DNA of 64,000 nt from NCBI RefSeq assembly GCF_007829815.1, contig NZ_VIWT01000002.1:124001-188000 (forward strand), given 5' to 3'. The notes under the pieces are model-generated. The model did no database searches and was not told the DNA's origin. It worked only from the letters and a program-made list of their open reading frames with translations. Source of the DNA: Kitasatospora viridis. Its GTDB lineage: Bacteria > Actinomycetota > Actinomycetes > Streptomycetales > Streptomycetaceae. Positions 15,747 through 24,385 of the stretch are shown here, piece by piece (the stretch's first letter is position 1; each line of letters begins with the position of its first letter). The position numbers and the translations under genes are program-made.

Positions 15747-16598
15747 ATGGCTGTGGACAGGAGAAACCTGCTGCCGATCGGGCAGTTCTCGCAGGCCAGC
15801 GGCCTCTCGGTCACCGCGCTTCGGCACTACGACGCCAGTGGCGTGCTGGTGCCGACGCTGGTCGATCCGGTGAGCGGCTACCGGTACTACCGGCGTGACC
15901 AGGTGCGTACGGCGCAGTCGATCAGGGCGCTGCGGCAGTTGGACATCCCGGTCGAAGAGGTGCGCCGGCTGCTCGGCGGCGGCGAGGAGGAGCTGGTCGC
16001 CGCCCTGCAGGCGCATCTGCGGGCGGCCGAACGGCGGCTGGAGGTGCAGCGCTCCACGGTCCACCGCCTGTTGAGCCGACTGACCGAAGGAGCAGGGATG
16101 ACCCACCGCGTGACGGTGCGCCAGGGCACCGCCGAACGGATCCTCGTTCGCGGGGCGACCGTGGACAACTCCGGGCTTGACGCCTTCCTCTGCAGCGCCT
16201 ACCAGGAGATGTACGAGGTCGCCGGCCGCGGCCCGCTCACGCTCCCCAGGCCCGCGTTCGTGCGCTTCCACGGGGTGTGCGACGACGAGAACGAGACGCT
16301 CGTCGAGGCCTGCCTGCCGTTCTGGGAGGACGGCGCGCAGCCCACGGACCTGCCCGAGGGCATGACCGTGCGCGAGCTGCCCGAGACCGCCCTCGCCTGC
16401 ACGGAGGTCGAGGGCGCGGCCGCTGTGTTCCCGCAGATCCTCGGCGCGTACGACGCCGTCGCCGACTGGATCACCCAGCACGGCTTCGCTTTCGCGGGCC
16501 CGGTCCGGATGGTCTTCCGCCGCTGGACCGGGACGCCGGACGCCCCGGACAACCGCTTGGAGATCGCCTGGCCGATCGGCGAGCCCGTCGACGATTAG
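15747..16598 (+). CDS. MerR-family regulator with GyrI-like effector domain (second)
   Basis: A 283-residue MerR protein: LLPIGQFSQASGLSVTALRHYDASGVLVPTLVDPVSGYRYYRRDQV is the DNA-binding part, and residues from about 118 (MTHRVTVRQGTAERILVRG) form an effector-binding domain ending in NRLEIAWPI. It differs clearly from the first MerR gene 1 kb upstream. Start is uncertain: ATG 15747 has no ribosome site and would lie upstream of the transcription start predicted from the promoter at 15715-15745; GTG 15753 would suit leaderless translation. Autoregulation is likely. Confidence 0.88.
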   Translation: MAVDRRNLLPIGQFSQASGLSVTALRHYDASGVLVPTLVDPVSGYRYYRRDQVRTAQSIRALRQLDIPVEEVRRLLGGGEEELVAALQAHLRAAERRLEVQRSTVHRLLSRLTEGAGMTHRVTVRQGTAERILVRGATVDNSGLDAFLCSAYQEMYEVAGRGPLTLPRPAFVRFHGVCDDENETLVEACLPFWEDGAQPTDLPEGMTVRELPETALACTEVEGAAAVFPQILGAYDAVADWITQHGFAFAGPVRMVFRRWTGTPDAPDNRLEIAWPIGEPVDD

Positions 16599-19531
16599 GT
16601 CGGCACCGTGGTCGGCACGCCCTGCTCCGGTTCGTGAGGAGTGGGGCTGAGGTGACCCTGTAGCCGGGCGTGGCGGAACTGGTAGACGGCGCCGACCTGG
16701 CGGAGCACTCCCCGGTGATGGGCGTCCTCCAGGAACGCCATGGTCGACCAGGGGAGCCGGCCGGTCAGGGGGAGGCAGATGCGGGTGAAGAGCACCCACT
16801 GACCCCAGGCGGTGAAGGAGAGGACGTAGCAGAGGGTTCCGGTGATCCCGCATTGGACAGCGACACGGAACTGCTCGGAGTAAGCGGGCCATGGGCTGAT
16901 GTGGCTCCGGAAGATCACGCTCGCCACTGCCCGCCAGAGAGTACTGAAGGCGATGGTGATCACCGGAGCGACGAGCAGTGTTTGACGAACGACCGTACGG
17001 CGATTGACGGCCAGTAGATTCGCGGGTGTGGCGGCGGATCCGATCTCCAGTGGCGCCTCCAGGGCGGCCATGAGCCCGAGGGCCAGGCCGCCAGTCGCAC
17101 CGAAGGTGCCCACATCCAGGGTCGTGCGGATCAGGATGGCCTCGGCCATGGACTTGGCGACGACCTCCGTTGCCCCCGGAAAGTGGACGAGTGACAGATA
17201 CAGGCCACGTTCGAATCCCAGGACGGAGCCGACCAGCAGTCCGGCGCACGAAGCGGTGCGCAATCTGCGGACGGGCATGGCACCGGTTGGCCGGCCGAGG
17301 CCCGGTAGGCGCAGCCGTATGAGGGACGGTTCGAACCTCTCCTTGCGCAACGCCACGGCGAGTCCGTAGACCAGCCCGAAGGCCAGGCTGACGATCAGGC
17401 TGTCCAGTAATCCGTCCAGAACGATCCCGGGCAGTGTGAACGGCACACCGGGCGAAAACAGGTGTGCGATCCCGCTCACGAGTGCGCCGCTGAGGTCTGT
17501 CACCAAGGTGCAGGCAAGGACGACGGCGAGAACACGCGCGGTCAGGCTCAACCCGGTCGGCAGCTGCCACCATGCCAGGTCCTGGCGGTCGCGCTGCTCG
17601 GGCCGGGCGAGGTGCCCGGCGAGGTGGCTGAGGTAGTGCCGGGCGCGGTCCGGGGCCCACGTGCGGCGCGGGCGCGGGGGAGCGGTGTCGGTCCGGGCCG
17701 TCGGGCCGTCGCGGTAGACGGTGGGGAGGAAGCCGGCCAGCAGGTGCTGTTCGAGGGCCTGCGGGGTGGGGAAGCGGGTGGTGTCGAGGAGCTCGGCCGG
17801 GTCCTGTCCGGGGGCGTCGCTGTAGCGGGTGCGGGCGAGCAGCACCATCAGCGGAGTGCTCAGCACAGTGGTGAGGTTGACGGTGGAGCAGCTCTCCGGG
17901 TGGCTTCGCAGCTCCGCCAGGACGGGATCCCACATGGTCGTGGCCGGGCTTCCCGGCTCGCCCGGCGCGGTCGGTCGGGCGGTGCGTGGCAGGTAGTGCG
18001 CGAGGTCGTCCGTGGTCAGGTCGGTCAGTTCGATGCCGGCGGCCCTCCTGAGCACGCCGGTGGTGGCCGCGTCGGTGTACTGCTCGGTGCGGCTGGTCAG
18101 CAGCAGCGGCAGGGTCGTCGCGTTGAGTTCCTGGAGGGCGGGTCGGTGGAGTCCCGGGGCGATCTCGTCGAAGCCGTCGAGGACCGGCAGGATCCAGCCG
18201 GCGTCGACCAAGGCGGCCGCCAGCGTCGAACGGCCGGCGGCACGGGCGGCGAGGTGCGGGTGGTCGCGCAGCAGCCGGTCGACGAGCCAGTCGCGCAGCG
18301 CGGTGACGGTCGGGTCCCACGATCCGATGCTGAAGATGACCGGCACGGGATCACTGCCGGTGCGGGTGGCCAGGTAGTGGACGACGAACCGCGTCGTCAG
18401 CACGGTCTTGCCGGAGCCGGCCCGGCCGAGCACCACCAGCCGCCCGGATCCGATGCGGCGGTAGACCTCCGCGATCCGGGCCAAGTCACCCTCCAGCGAC
18501 AGCGTCCCGGTCGCGGCTCCGGGGGCCGTCCCGCTGATGTTGTCCCGGTGATCGAGGAGGCCGGCAGGGGCCGACCGCCACCGCACGGGGAGCGGGAACG
18601 GATCGTGGATCCGGCGCTGCTCCTCCTCGCGGATCCAGCGGCTGTGCACGTTGCGTGCCAGCGCCTCGGCGGCCTCCGCGAGATCACCCCGGGGCGCCAG
18701 CACGCCGGGCCCGGTGGTCGGCGCGGGCGCGTCCTGGTCCAGCTCGTCCACCGGTTCCGGGGGGAGGGAGATGGCGGGAACGGGTACGGCGCTGGGCCGC
18801 AGGACCTCCTGGTGGGCGGCCAGGACGTCAGGGCCCGGCTCGACACCGAGCTCGTCGACCAGCGTGCGGCGCAGCCGGCCGAAGACCGCGAGGGCCTCCG
18901 CCTGTTGTCCGGTGCGGTGGAGCACCAGCATCAGCTGCCGGTGGAACGCCTCGCGCAGGGGCTGTTCGGTGATCAGTCCGGTGAGCTCGGGGGCCAGGCC
19001 GAGGTGGCGGTCGAGCGCCAGTTCGGCGTCGATGCGCCACTCCAAGGCCTGCCAGCGGGCCTGGGTGTACCGCTCGATGTGGGGTTGGGCCTCAGGCAGG
19101 TCCGCGAGGTCGGGTAACGGTTCGCCGCGCCAGAGCGCGACCGCCTGCCCGGTCTGTCGGCTGACGGTCGGCCAGTCCTGCCGGAGGTAGGCGTCGCGGG
19201 CCAGCGCGAGCGCGTCGGTGAAGTCGTCGGCATCACGTTCGCCTGCTCCCACGCCCAGCAGGTATCCGCCCGGGACCACCCTGATCCGTGACTCGTCGGC
19301 GCCGTCCTCGGCCAAGGCGCGGCGGAGTCGCGCGACGTGGTTCTTGAGCGAGGCGTTCGCCGTGGCCGGCGGGTTCTCTCCCCAGAGGGCTTCCTGCAGG
19401 CGGTCGGTGGACACCGGCTGATTGGGGTTCAGCAGGAGGACGGCCAGCAGCGCGCGCACCTTGTGGCCGTCGAGCGTCCGAGCTGACGTTCCATCATGGA
19501 CGGTCAGCGGACCGAGCAGGCTGAAGCGCAC
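16595..19531 (-). CDS. Membrane-tethered SARP/BTAD regulator with NACHT-type NTPase
   Basis: A 978-residue multidomain regulator starting at GTG 19531 (GGGGGG 8 bases upstream). Residues 1-95 are an OmpR/SARP winged helix (RFSLLGPLTVHDG, LWGENPPATANASLKNHVARLRRAL). Residues about 100-250 are the BTAD helical bundle ending in VDELGVEPGPDVLAAHQEVLR. At about 375 there is a Walker A (LGRAGSGKT) and at about 450 a Walker B (ILPVLDGFDEI), a NACHT/STAND-like NTPase. From about 640 to 880 there are several hydrophobic helices, for example VLAVVLACTLVTDLSGALV and WVLFTRICLPL. SARP-NTPase fusions resemble AfsR-type regulators; the C-terminal membrane domain is unusual. It converges with the MerR gene (4-base overlap of ends) and is divergent from the lipoprotein gene. 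Confidence 0.87.
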   Translation of the reverse strand: MRFSLLGPLTVHDGTSARTLDGHKVRALLAVLLLNPNQPVSTDRLQEALWGENPPATANASLKNHVARLRRALAEDGADESRIRVVPGGYLLGVGAGERDADDFTDALALARDAYLRQDWPTVSRQTGQAVALWRGEPLPDLADLPEAQPHIERYTQARWQALEWRIDAELALDRHLGLAPELTGLITEQPLREAFHRQLMLVLHRTGQQAEALAVFGRLRRTLVDELGVEPGPDVLAAHQEVLRPSAVPVPAISLPPEPVDELDQDAPAPTTGPGVLAPRGDLAEAAEALARNVHSRWIREEEQRRIHDPFPLPVRWRSAPAGLLDHRDNISGTAPGAATGTLSLEGDLARIAEVYRRIGSGRLVVLGRAGSGKTVLTTRFVVHYLATRTGSDPVPVIFSIGSWDPTVTALRDWLVDRLLRDHPHLAARAAGRSTLAAALVDAGWILPVLDGFDEIAPGLHRPALQELNATTLPLLLTSRTEQYTDAATTGVLRRAAGIELTDLTTDDLAHYLPRTARPTAPGEPGSPATTMWDPVLAELRSHPESCSTVNLTTVLSTPLMVLLARTRYSDAPGQDPAELLDTTRFPTPQALEQHLLAGFLPTVYRDGPTARTDTAPPRPRRTWAPDRARHYLSHLAGHLARPEQRDRQDLAWWQLPTGLSLTARVLAVVLACTLVTDLSGALVSGIAHLFSPGVPFTLPGIVLDGLLDSLIVSLAFGLVYGLAVALRKERFEPSLIRLRLPGLGRPTGAMPVRRLRTASCAGLLVGSVLGFERGLYLSLVHFPGATEVVAKSMAEAILIRTTLDVGTFGATGGLALGLMAALEAPLEIGSAATPANLLAVNRRTVVRQTLLVAPVITIAFSTLWRAVASVIFRSHISPWPAYSEQFRVAVQCGITGTLCYVLSFTAWGQWVLFTRICLPLTGRLPWSTMAFLEDAHHRGVLRQVGAVYQFRHARLQGHLSPTPHEPEQGVPTTVPT

Positions 19532-19770
19532 CGGTGTTTCCCCCCAGGACCCGTGGGCTCGCCTTCGTGTCCGACGAGGTCCCGTTGCCCGCATGTTACT
19601 GGTCCGTTGACGATCTTTGCAGTCATTGTCGGTTCGTGGGCGGACGGCCGCTCGGCCTGGGGCTCGGGGCCCGCTGCCACCGCTCGTTGTCGGCGCGTGA
19701 GTGCCGGGTTGCCGGGAACCGGAAGGCTCTTGCCGTCGGGAAGAAGCAACCAGTCCAAGGGGGGCGACAG

Positions 19771-20700
19771 ATGAAGTTCAGCCGCGTGCGCGCTTCGGTA
19801 GCCGTTGATGGGGAAGCGGGTCGAGCCGGCGCGCGGCGGACCAGGCGACGCACCGGCACGCGATCGGGTCGGGTCGCCTTCGGTCTGGCCTGTGTCGTCA
19901 TGCTCGGACTCGGACTCGCTGGTTGCGGCACTGCGGTGACCAAGCACCCCCGGGCGCAGCCGCTCCCGGCGGGCGCTGTCGCGGCGTCAGCGCTGCCGGG
20001 CACGAGCGCACCCGACGTGCCGACGCCCTCGGCGTCGGTGACACCGAGCACCTCCGAGACTCCGGCGCAACCGGCTCCCGAGGATTCCGCCGCCACCCCG
20101 GGCAACGCCGCCACGGCGCCCGTCTCCAGCACGACGACCGTGACCGCGGTCCGCTCGGGTCTCGCCGCGACCACCGCCGAGTCGTGGACGGCGCAGACCG
20201 CCGGCCCGGTGCGCGATGTCCGCGGGCACGACGTCGCGCTGAACGAGTGCGCGAGCGTGCACGACGCCGCGACCTGGCAGCAGCAGCCGTATCTGAGCGG
20301 CGCCGGCAACCCCGCGGTGCTGGAGCTCTACATCTTCGGCACCGAGGCCGCGGCCGACACCGCGTACGAGCAGGTCACGTCCGGCATGAGCTCGTGTCAA
20401 GCCACGTCCAGGGCCCTGCAGAGCGCGAAGCACGTCAACACCGACGCAGCGGCGCAGCAGACTGCGACGGCCCCGAAGGCGGCGGCGTTCGAACGCAGCT
20501 GGACCGGCGTCGAGGGCCTGTCGGCCGCGGGCACGCAGACCAACCACCTCTACCTCGCGGCGGCCGGCACGTCCGTGCTGGTCCTGCACTTCGACGAACT
20601 GGGCGGCGGATCCTCGGCCGCTCCGTACGACGTGCACCAGGACCCGAACGTGCTGTCGCTGCTCACGAACCTGCTGGCCGGCCCGGCCGGCACGCACTGA
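19771..20700 (+). CDS. Putative secreted lipoprotein
   Basis: A 309-residue protein beginning at ATG 19771 after GGGGGGCGACAG. A long basic N-region leads to a hydrophobic segment ending in LGLAGC; C52 is the expected lipidated cysteine. A Pro/Ser/Thr-rich spacer (about 60-135) follows, then a folded domain with two cysteines (NECASVHDAATW, GMSSCQATS) reminiscent of lipoproteins that contain a sensor-like extracellular domain. Function unknown. The next gene starts 37 bases downstream, so it may be co-transcribed with the propeller protein. Confidence 0.75.
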   Translation: MKFSRVRASVAVDGEAGRAGARRTRRRTGTRSGRVAFGLACVVMLGLGLAGCGTAVTKHPRAQPLPAGAVAASALPGTSAPDVPTPSASVTPSTSETPAQPAPEDSAATPGNAATAPVSSTTTVTAVRSGLAATTAESWTAQTAGPVRDVRGHDVALNECASVHDAATWQQQPYLSGAGNPAVLELYIFGTEAAADTAYEQVTSGMSSCQATSRALQSAKHVNTDAAAQQTATAPKAAAFERSWTGVEGLSAAGTQTNHLYLAAAGTSVLVLHFDELGGGSSAAPYDVHQDPNVLSLLTNLLAGPAGTH

Positions 20701-20736
20701 CACACGCAGGATCAGCGAAATCACTGAAGGGAAGTC

Positions 20737-22257
20737 ATGTCCATCCACAAGCACGTACGGGGCGTTGCGATACTCGCGGCCGCGTCACTGGTCGGCGCGG
20801 CGGCCGCGCTGGTACCGGCCGGCGCCGCCTCGGCCGACACCGTCGGGCTCGGCAGCCCCACCTCGACCGGATCCCTCGGTCCGGCCGCCCCGGGCAGTGC
20901 GATCACCCAGCAGCAGATCATCGCCAGGGCACACGACTGGATCGACAACAAGGTCCCGTACAGTGAGAAGGCCGCCTGGCAGGACGGCGCGACCGGCGGT
21001 CCGTACCGTGAGGACTGCTCTGGATTCGTCTCCATGGCCTGGGGCCTGACGGACAGCCTGGTCACCCAGACCCTGCCGAGCGTCGCGACCACCACCGCCA
21101 CCAACATCAGCGGTGACACCAACCTGCAGCCGGGCGACGCGCTGGACTACACCGCCGACCACGTCGTGCTGTTCGACTCGTGGGTCGACCCGGTCGCGGG
21201 GACGTTCGACTACGACGCCGAGCACACCTACGGTGAGGTCGCCGACCAGCGGCAGGGCAGCATCTACTCCAGCACGCTGGAGGGGTTCTCCATCTCCGAC
21301 TTCATCGCTCTGCGCTACAACAACATCGCCCCGGCCCGGACCTCGCCGGTGTCGATGGATGCTGCCGGTGATCACGTGGCTTTCGTTGACAGCAACAGCA
21401 ATGTGACCAACGACTATGTGCTGAACGGTGCTTGGCAGGCGCCGTCGGGGATCGGTGGTCAGGCGCGTTCGGATTCGCCGGTGGTGTTCGATGCGAAGGC
21501 GGACCATGCGTTCTTCGTCGACGGTAGCGGCAACGTCGTCAATGACTGGGTGAGCAACGGTGCCTGGCAGGCGGCGCAGCAGATCGGCGGTCAGGCCCGG
21601 GCGGGTTCGCCGGTGGTGACGAATGCGGCCGGCACCATGGTCGCGTTCGTCGACAGCAGTGGCAATGTGGTGAACGACTGGTCTGACAGCGCTGGTTGGC
21701 ACGGTCCGGCCCCGGTCGGTGGGCAGGCCCGCTCGGACTCCGGGTTGGCGCTGGATGCCAACGGTGACCACCTGTTCTTCGTGGACACCAGCGGCAATGT
21801 CGCCAATGACTACGTGCTCAACGGCGCCTGGCAGGAGGCCACGATCGCCGGTCAGGCGCGGGCCGGTTCCGCCATCGCCACGGACACAGCCGGCGACCGC
21901 GTGGTGTTCGTGGACGGTGGCGGCAGCATCGCCAACGACTGGGTGAGTAACGGCACCTGGCAGGGCCCGTCGGCGATCGGGGGTCAGGCCCGCTCCGACA
22001 GCGCGCTGGCTCTGAACGCCAACGGCGACCACCTGTACTTCGTGGACACCACCGGCCAGGTGGCCAACGACTACGTGCTCAACGGCGCTTGGCAGGAGGC
22101 CGCGATCGCCGGCCAGGCGCGTGCTGGTTCCGGCATCGCCACCGACGCTGCCGGTGATCACGTGGTGTTCGTGGACGGCAGCGGCAGCGTCGCCAACGAC
22201 TGGGTGAGCAACGGCGCCTGGCAGGGCCCGACCACCATCGGCGGCACCAGCCGCTGA
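20737..22257 (+). CDS. Secreted NlpC/P60-like cysteine hydrolase with seven-repeat beta-propeller
   Basis: A 506-residue exported protein. Residues 1-33 are a signal peptide (GAASA-D). Residues about 55-200 look like a papain-type (NlpC/P60 or related amidase) domain with DCSGFV (C94) and DHVVLF (H142), expected to cut peptidoglycan or another amide. The rest is seven repeats of about 43 residues (GDHxxFVDxxGxVxNDYVLNGAWQ...GGQARS), probably a seven-bladed lectin-like propeller of PLL/tectonin type. The propeller is nearly identical in DNA to that of the next gene (907 bases in both). A hairpin at 22291-22321 separates the two genes. Confidence 0.8.
   Translation: MSIHKHVRGVAILAAASLVGAAAALVPAGAASADTVGLGSPTSTGSLGPAAPGSAITQQQIIARAHDWIDNKVPYSEKAAWQDGATGGPYREDCSGFVSMAWGLTDSLVTQTLPSVATTTATNISGDTNLQPGDALDYTADHVVLFDSWVDPVAGTFDYDAEHTYGEVADQRQGSIYSSTLEGFSISDFIALRYNNIAPARTSPVSMDAAGDHVAFVDSNSNVTNDYVLNGAWQAPSGIGGQARSDSPVVFDAKADHAFFVDGSGNVVNDWVSNGAWQAAQQIGGQARAGSPVVTNAAGTMVAFVDSSGNVVNDWSDSAGWHGPAPVGGQARSDSGLALDANGDHLFFVDTSGNVANDYVLNGAWQEATIAGQARAGSAIATDTAGDRVVFVDGGGSIANDWVSNGTWQGPSAIGGQARSDSALALNANGDHLYFVDTTGQVANDYVLNGAWQEAAIAGQARAGSGIATDAAGDHVVFVDGSGSVANDWVSNGAWQGPTTIGGTSR
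21351..22257 (+). repeat. Long direct repeat, copy 1 (propeller module)
   Basis: This 907-base segment encodes the seven propeller repeats of the first secreted protein. It aligns without gaps to 23428-24334, differing by scattered, mostly silent changes. Internally it also contains about 130-base sub-repeats. Confidence 0.9.
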
Positions 22258-22290
22258 CCACCGCCGAGTCCCACAGGTACGACCAGACCA

Positions 22291-22321
22291 CCGCGCCGGC
22301 TGGCCCTTACAGCCGGCGCGG
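22291..22321 (+). terminator. 12-bp hairpin between the two propeller genes
   Basis: CCGCGCCGGCTG (22291-22302) pairs with CAGCCGGCGCGG (22310-22321) over a 7-base loop, 34 bases after the stop of the first propeller gene. It is a likely terminator or processing hairpin; the next ribosome site (AAGGAA) begins only 10 bases later. Confidence 0.65.
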
Positions 22322-22342
22322 TCCACGAGTAAGGAATCGGAT

Positions 22343-24334
22343 TTGTCAGTCATCCGTGGTCTGCGCATGACCCTCATCGGCGTCACGGCGATGGCGGCCG
22401 TGTGCGGTGCGGCGGTCTGCCCGGCAGTCGCGTCGCCGGAGCCGGAACCGGCGCAACAGAGTTCGCAGCCGGCGTCGATCGCCATGTCGGGGACCGTGTC
22501 GGACGCCCGCGCGGAGAAGGTGTCCGGTGGGGTGATCACCCTGCCCACCTCGCTGTCGGCAGTGGCGCGAGCACGCATCGAGGTGGACGGCACGTTGGTG
22601 GGCCGCACCGACGGCGCGGGCCGATTCGCCTTCGACTACCCGGACGCCGGCGGCAAGGCCGTGACGGTCACGGTGTCGGCTCCGGGTTTCGGCAGGTACC
22701 AGGTGGCGGGCGTGACCCCGGCGCGCACCGGTGACGCGCTGACCGTACTGCTGACGGGCAAGGCACAGTCGATGACCGAGCAAGGCGTCGCGCAGCAGGC
22801 TCCGCCCGATCGGGCCGCGGCAGTGACGTCGGCGACGGCGAGCGGCTCCTGCGGCGGCTACTCCTCCAACACGACCCCGCCCTCGACCATCACGGTGATG
22901 GAGTACGGGGCGCACGACAGGACCGGTGCGCCGGTGACGGGCACGGAGATCGGCGTGGTCCCGGTGCCGTTCGAGAGCTACGTCCAGCACGTGCTGCCCA
23001 GTGAGTGGATCCCCTCCTGGGCGCCCGACTCGTTGAAGGCCGGCGCAATGGCGGCCAAGACCTACGCCTGGTACTGGGTCAACAACTCTCGCGGCGGGAT
23101 CTACAACGGCACCTGCTACAACGTCAACGACTCGACCGAGTACCAGGTCTACAACCCCACCGTGTCCGACCCCGCCACGGACGCCGCCGTCGCGGCGACC
23201 TGGAACACGGTGATGACCCAGAACGGCTCGATCTTCGAGGCCTCCTACCTGAACGACCTCACCGACAGCACGTCCGAGGCCTGCGGCGCCGGTGCGTCCA
23301 GCTCCCGGCAGACGCTCAGCCAGTGGGGGTCGCAGGCCTGCGCCGCCGCCGGGTACTCCTGGCAGTCGATTCTGAGCACCTACTACCCCGGTGTGTCGTT
23401 CAGCGGGGCATCGAACCTCGGCACGGTGTCGATGGACGCGGCCGGTGATCACGTGGCGTTCGTCGATACCAGCGGCAACGTCACCAACGACTATGTGCTC
23501 AATGGTGCTTGGCAGGCGCCGTCGGGGATCGGTGGTCAGGCGCGCTCCGATTCGCCAGTGGTGTTCGATGCGAAGGCGGACCATGCGTTCTTCGTCGACG
23601 GCAACGGCAACGTCGTCAATGACTGGGTGAGCAACGGTGCCTGGCAGGCGGCGTCAAAGATCGGCGGTCAGGCCCGGGCGGGTTCGCCGGTGGTGACGAA
23701 TGCGGCCGGCACCATGGTCGCGTTCGTCGACAGCAGTGGCAATGTGGTGAACGACTGGTCCGACAGCACTGGTTGGCACGGCCCGGCCCCGGTTGGCGGG
23801 CAGGCGCGCTCCGACTCCGGGTTGGCGCTGGATGCCAACGGCGACCACCTGTTCTTCGTGGACACCAGCGGCAATGTCGCCAATGACTACGTGCTCAACG
23901 GCGCCTGGCAGGAGGCCACCGTCGCCGGCCAGGCACGCGCCGGCTCCGCCATCGCCACCGACGCGGCCGGCGACCACGTCGTGTTCGTGGACGGGAGCGG
24001 CAGCATCGCCAACGACTGGGTGAGCAACGGCACTTGGCAGGGTCCGTCGGCGATCGGCGGTCAGGCGCGCTCCGACACTGCACTGGCCCTGAACGCCACC
24101 GGCGACCACCTGTACTTCGTGGACGCCAACGGCCAGGTGGCCAACGACTACGTGCTCAACGGTGCCTGGCAGGAGGCCACGATCGGCGGTCAGGCGCGTG
24201 CCGGTTCCGGCATCGCCACCGACGCGGCCGGTGACCACGTCGTGTTCGTGGACGGCAGTGGCAAGATCAACAACGACTGGGTGGCCGATGGCGCCTGGCA
24301 GGGCCCGACAACCATCGGCGGCACCAGCCGCTGA
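22343..24334 (+). CDS. Secreted SpoIID/LytB-domain protein with the same seven-repeat beta-propeller
   Basis: A 663-residue exported protein starting at TTG 22343, six bases after AAGGAA. A signal peptide ends near residue 30 (AVCPAVASPE). Residues about 45-130 form a beta-sandwich (SGTVSDARAEKV...VDGTLVGRTDGAGRFAFDY). Residues about 175-350 are a SpoIID/LytB-like domain with FESYVQHVLPSEWIPSWAPDSLKAGAMAAKTYAW. SpoIID proteins act on peptidoglycan glycan strands, so this and its neighbour could attack the wall together. The last 300 residues are the propeller shared with the preceding gene. TTG initiation may keep its level low. Confidence 0.82.
   Translation: MSVIRGLRMTLIGVTAMAAVCGAAVCPAVASPEPEPAQQSSQPASIAMSGTVSDARAEKVSGGVITLPTSLSAVARARIEVDGTLVGRTDGAGRFAFDYPDAGGKAVTVTVSAPGFGRYQVAGVTPARTGDALTVLLTGKAQSMTEQGVAQQAPPDRAAAVTSATASGSCGGYSSNTTPPSTITVMEYGAHDRTGAPVTGTEIGVVPVPFESYVQHVLPSEWIPSWAPDSLKAGAMAAKTYAWYWVNNSRGGIYNGTCYNVNDSTEYQVYNPTVSDPATDAAVAATWNTVMTQNGSIFEASYLNDLTDSTSEACGAGASSSRQTLSQWGSQACAAAGYSWQSILSTYYPGVSFSGASNLGTVSMDAAGDHVAFVDTSGNVTNDYVLNGAWQAPSGIGGQARSDSPVVFDAKADHAFFVDGNGNVVNDWVSNGAWQAASKIGGQARAGSPVVTNAAGTMVAFVDSSGNVVNDWSDSTGWHGPAPVGGQARSDSGLALDANGDHLFFVDTSGNVANDYVLNGAWQEATVAGQARAGSAIATDAAGDHVVFVDGSGSIANDWVSNGTWQGPSAIGGQARSDTALALNATGDHLYFVDANGQVANDYVLNGAWQEATIGGQARAGSGIATDAAGDHVVFVDGSGKINNDWVADGAWQGPTTIGGTSR
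23428..24334 (+). repeat. Long direct repeat, copy 2 (propeller module)
   Basis: Second 907-base copy of the propeller-coding module, collinear with 21351-22257. The two copies flank 1.17 kb, so recombination between them would fuse the two genes and delete the SpoIID domain. Confidence 0.9.
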
Positions 24335-24385
24335 CCATACAGAACCAATTCTCCGACGGCCGGCACGGCCACCAAGGAACGGGAT

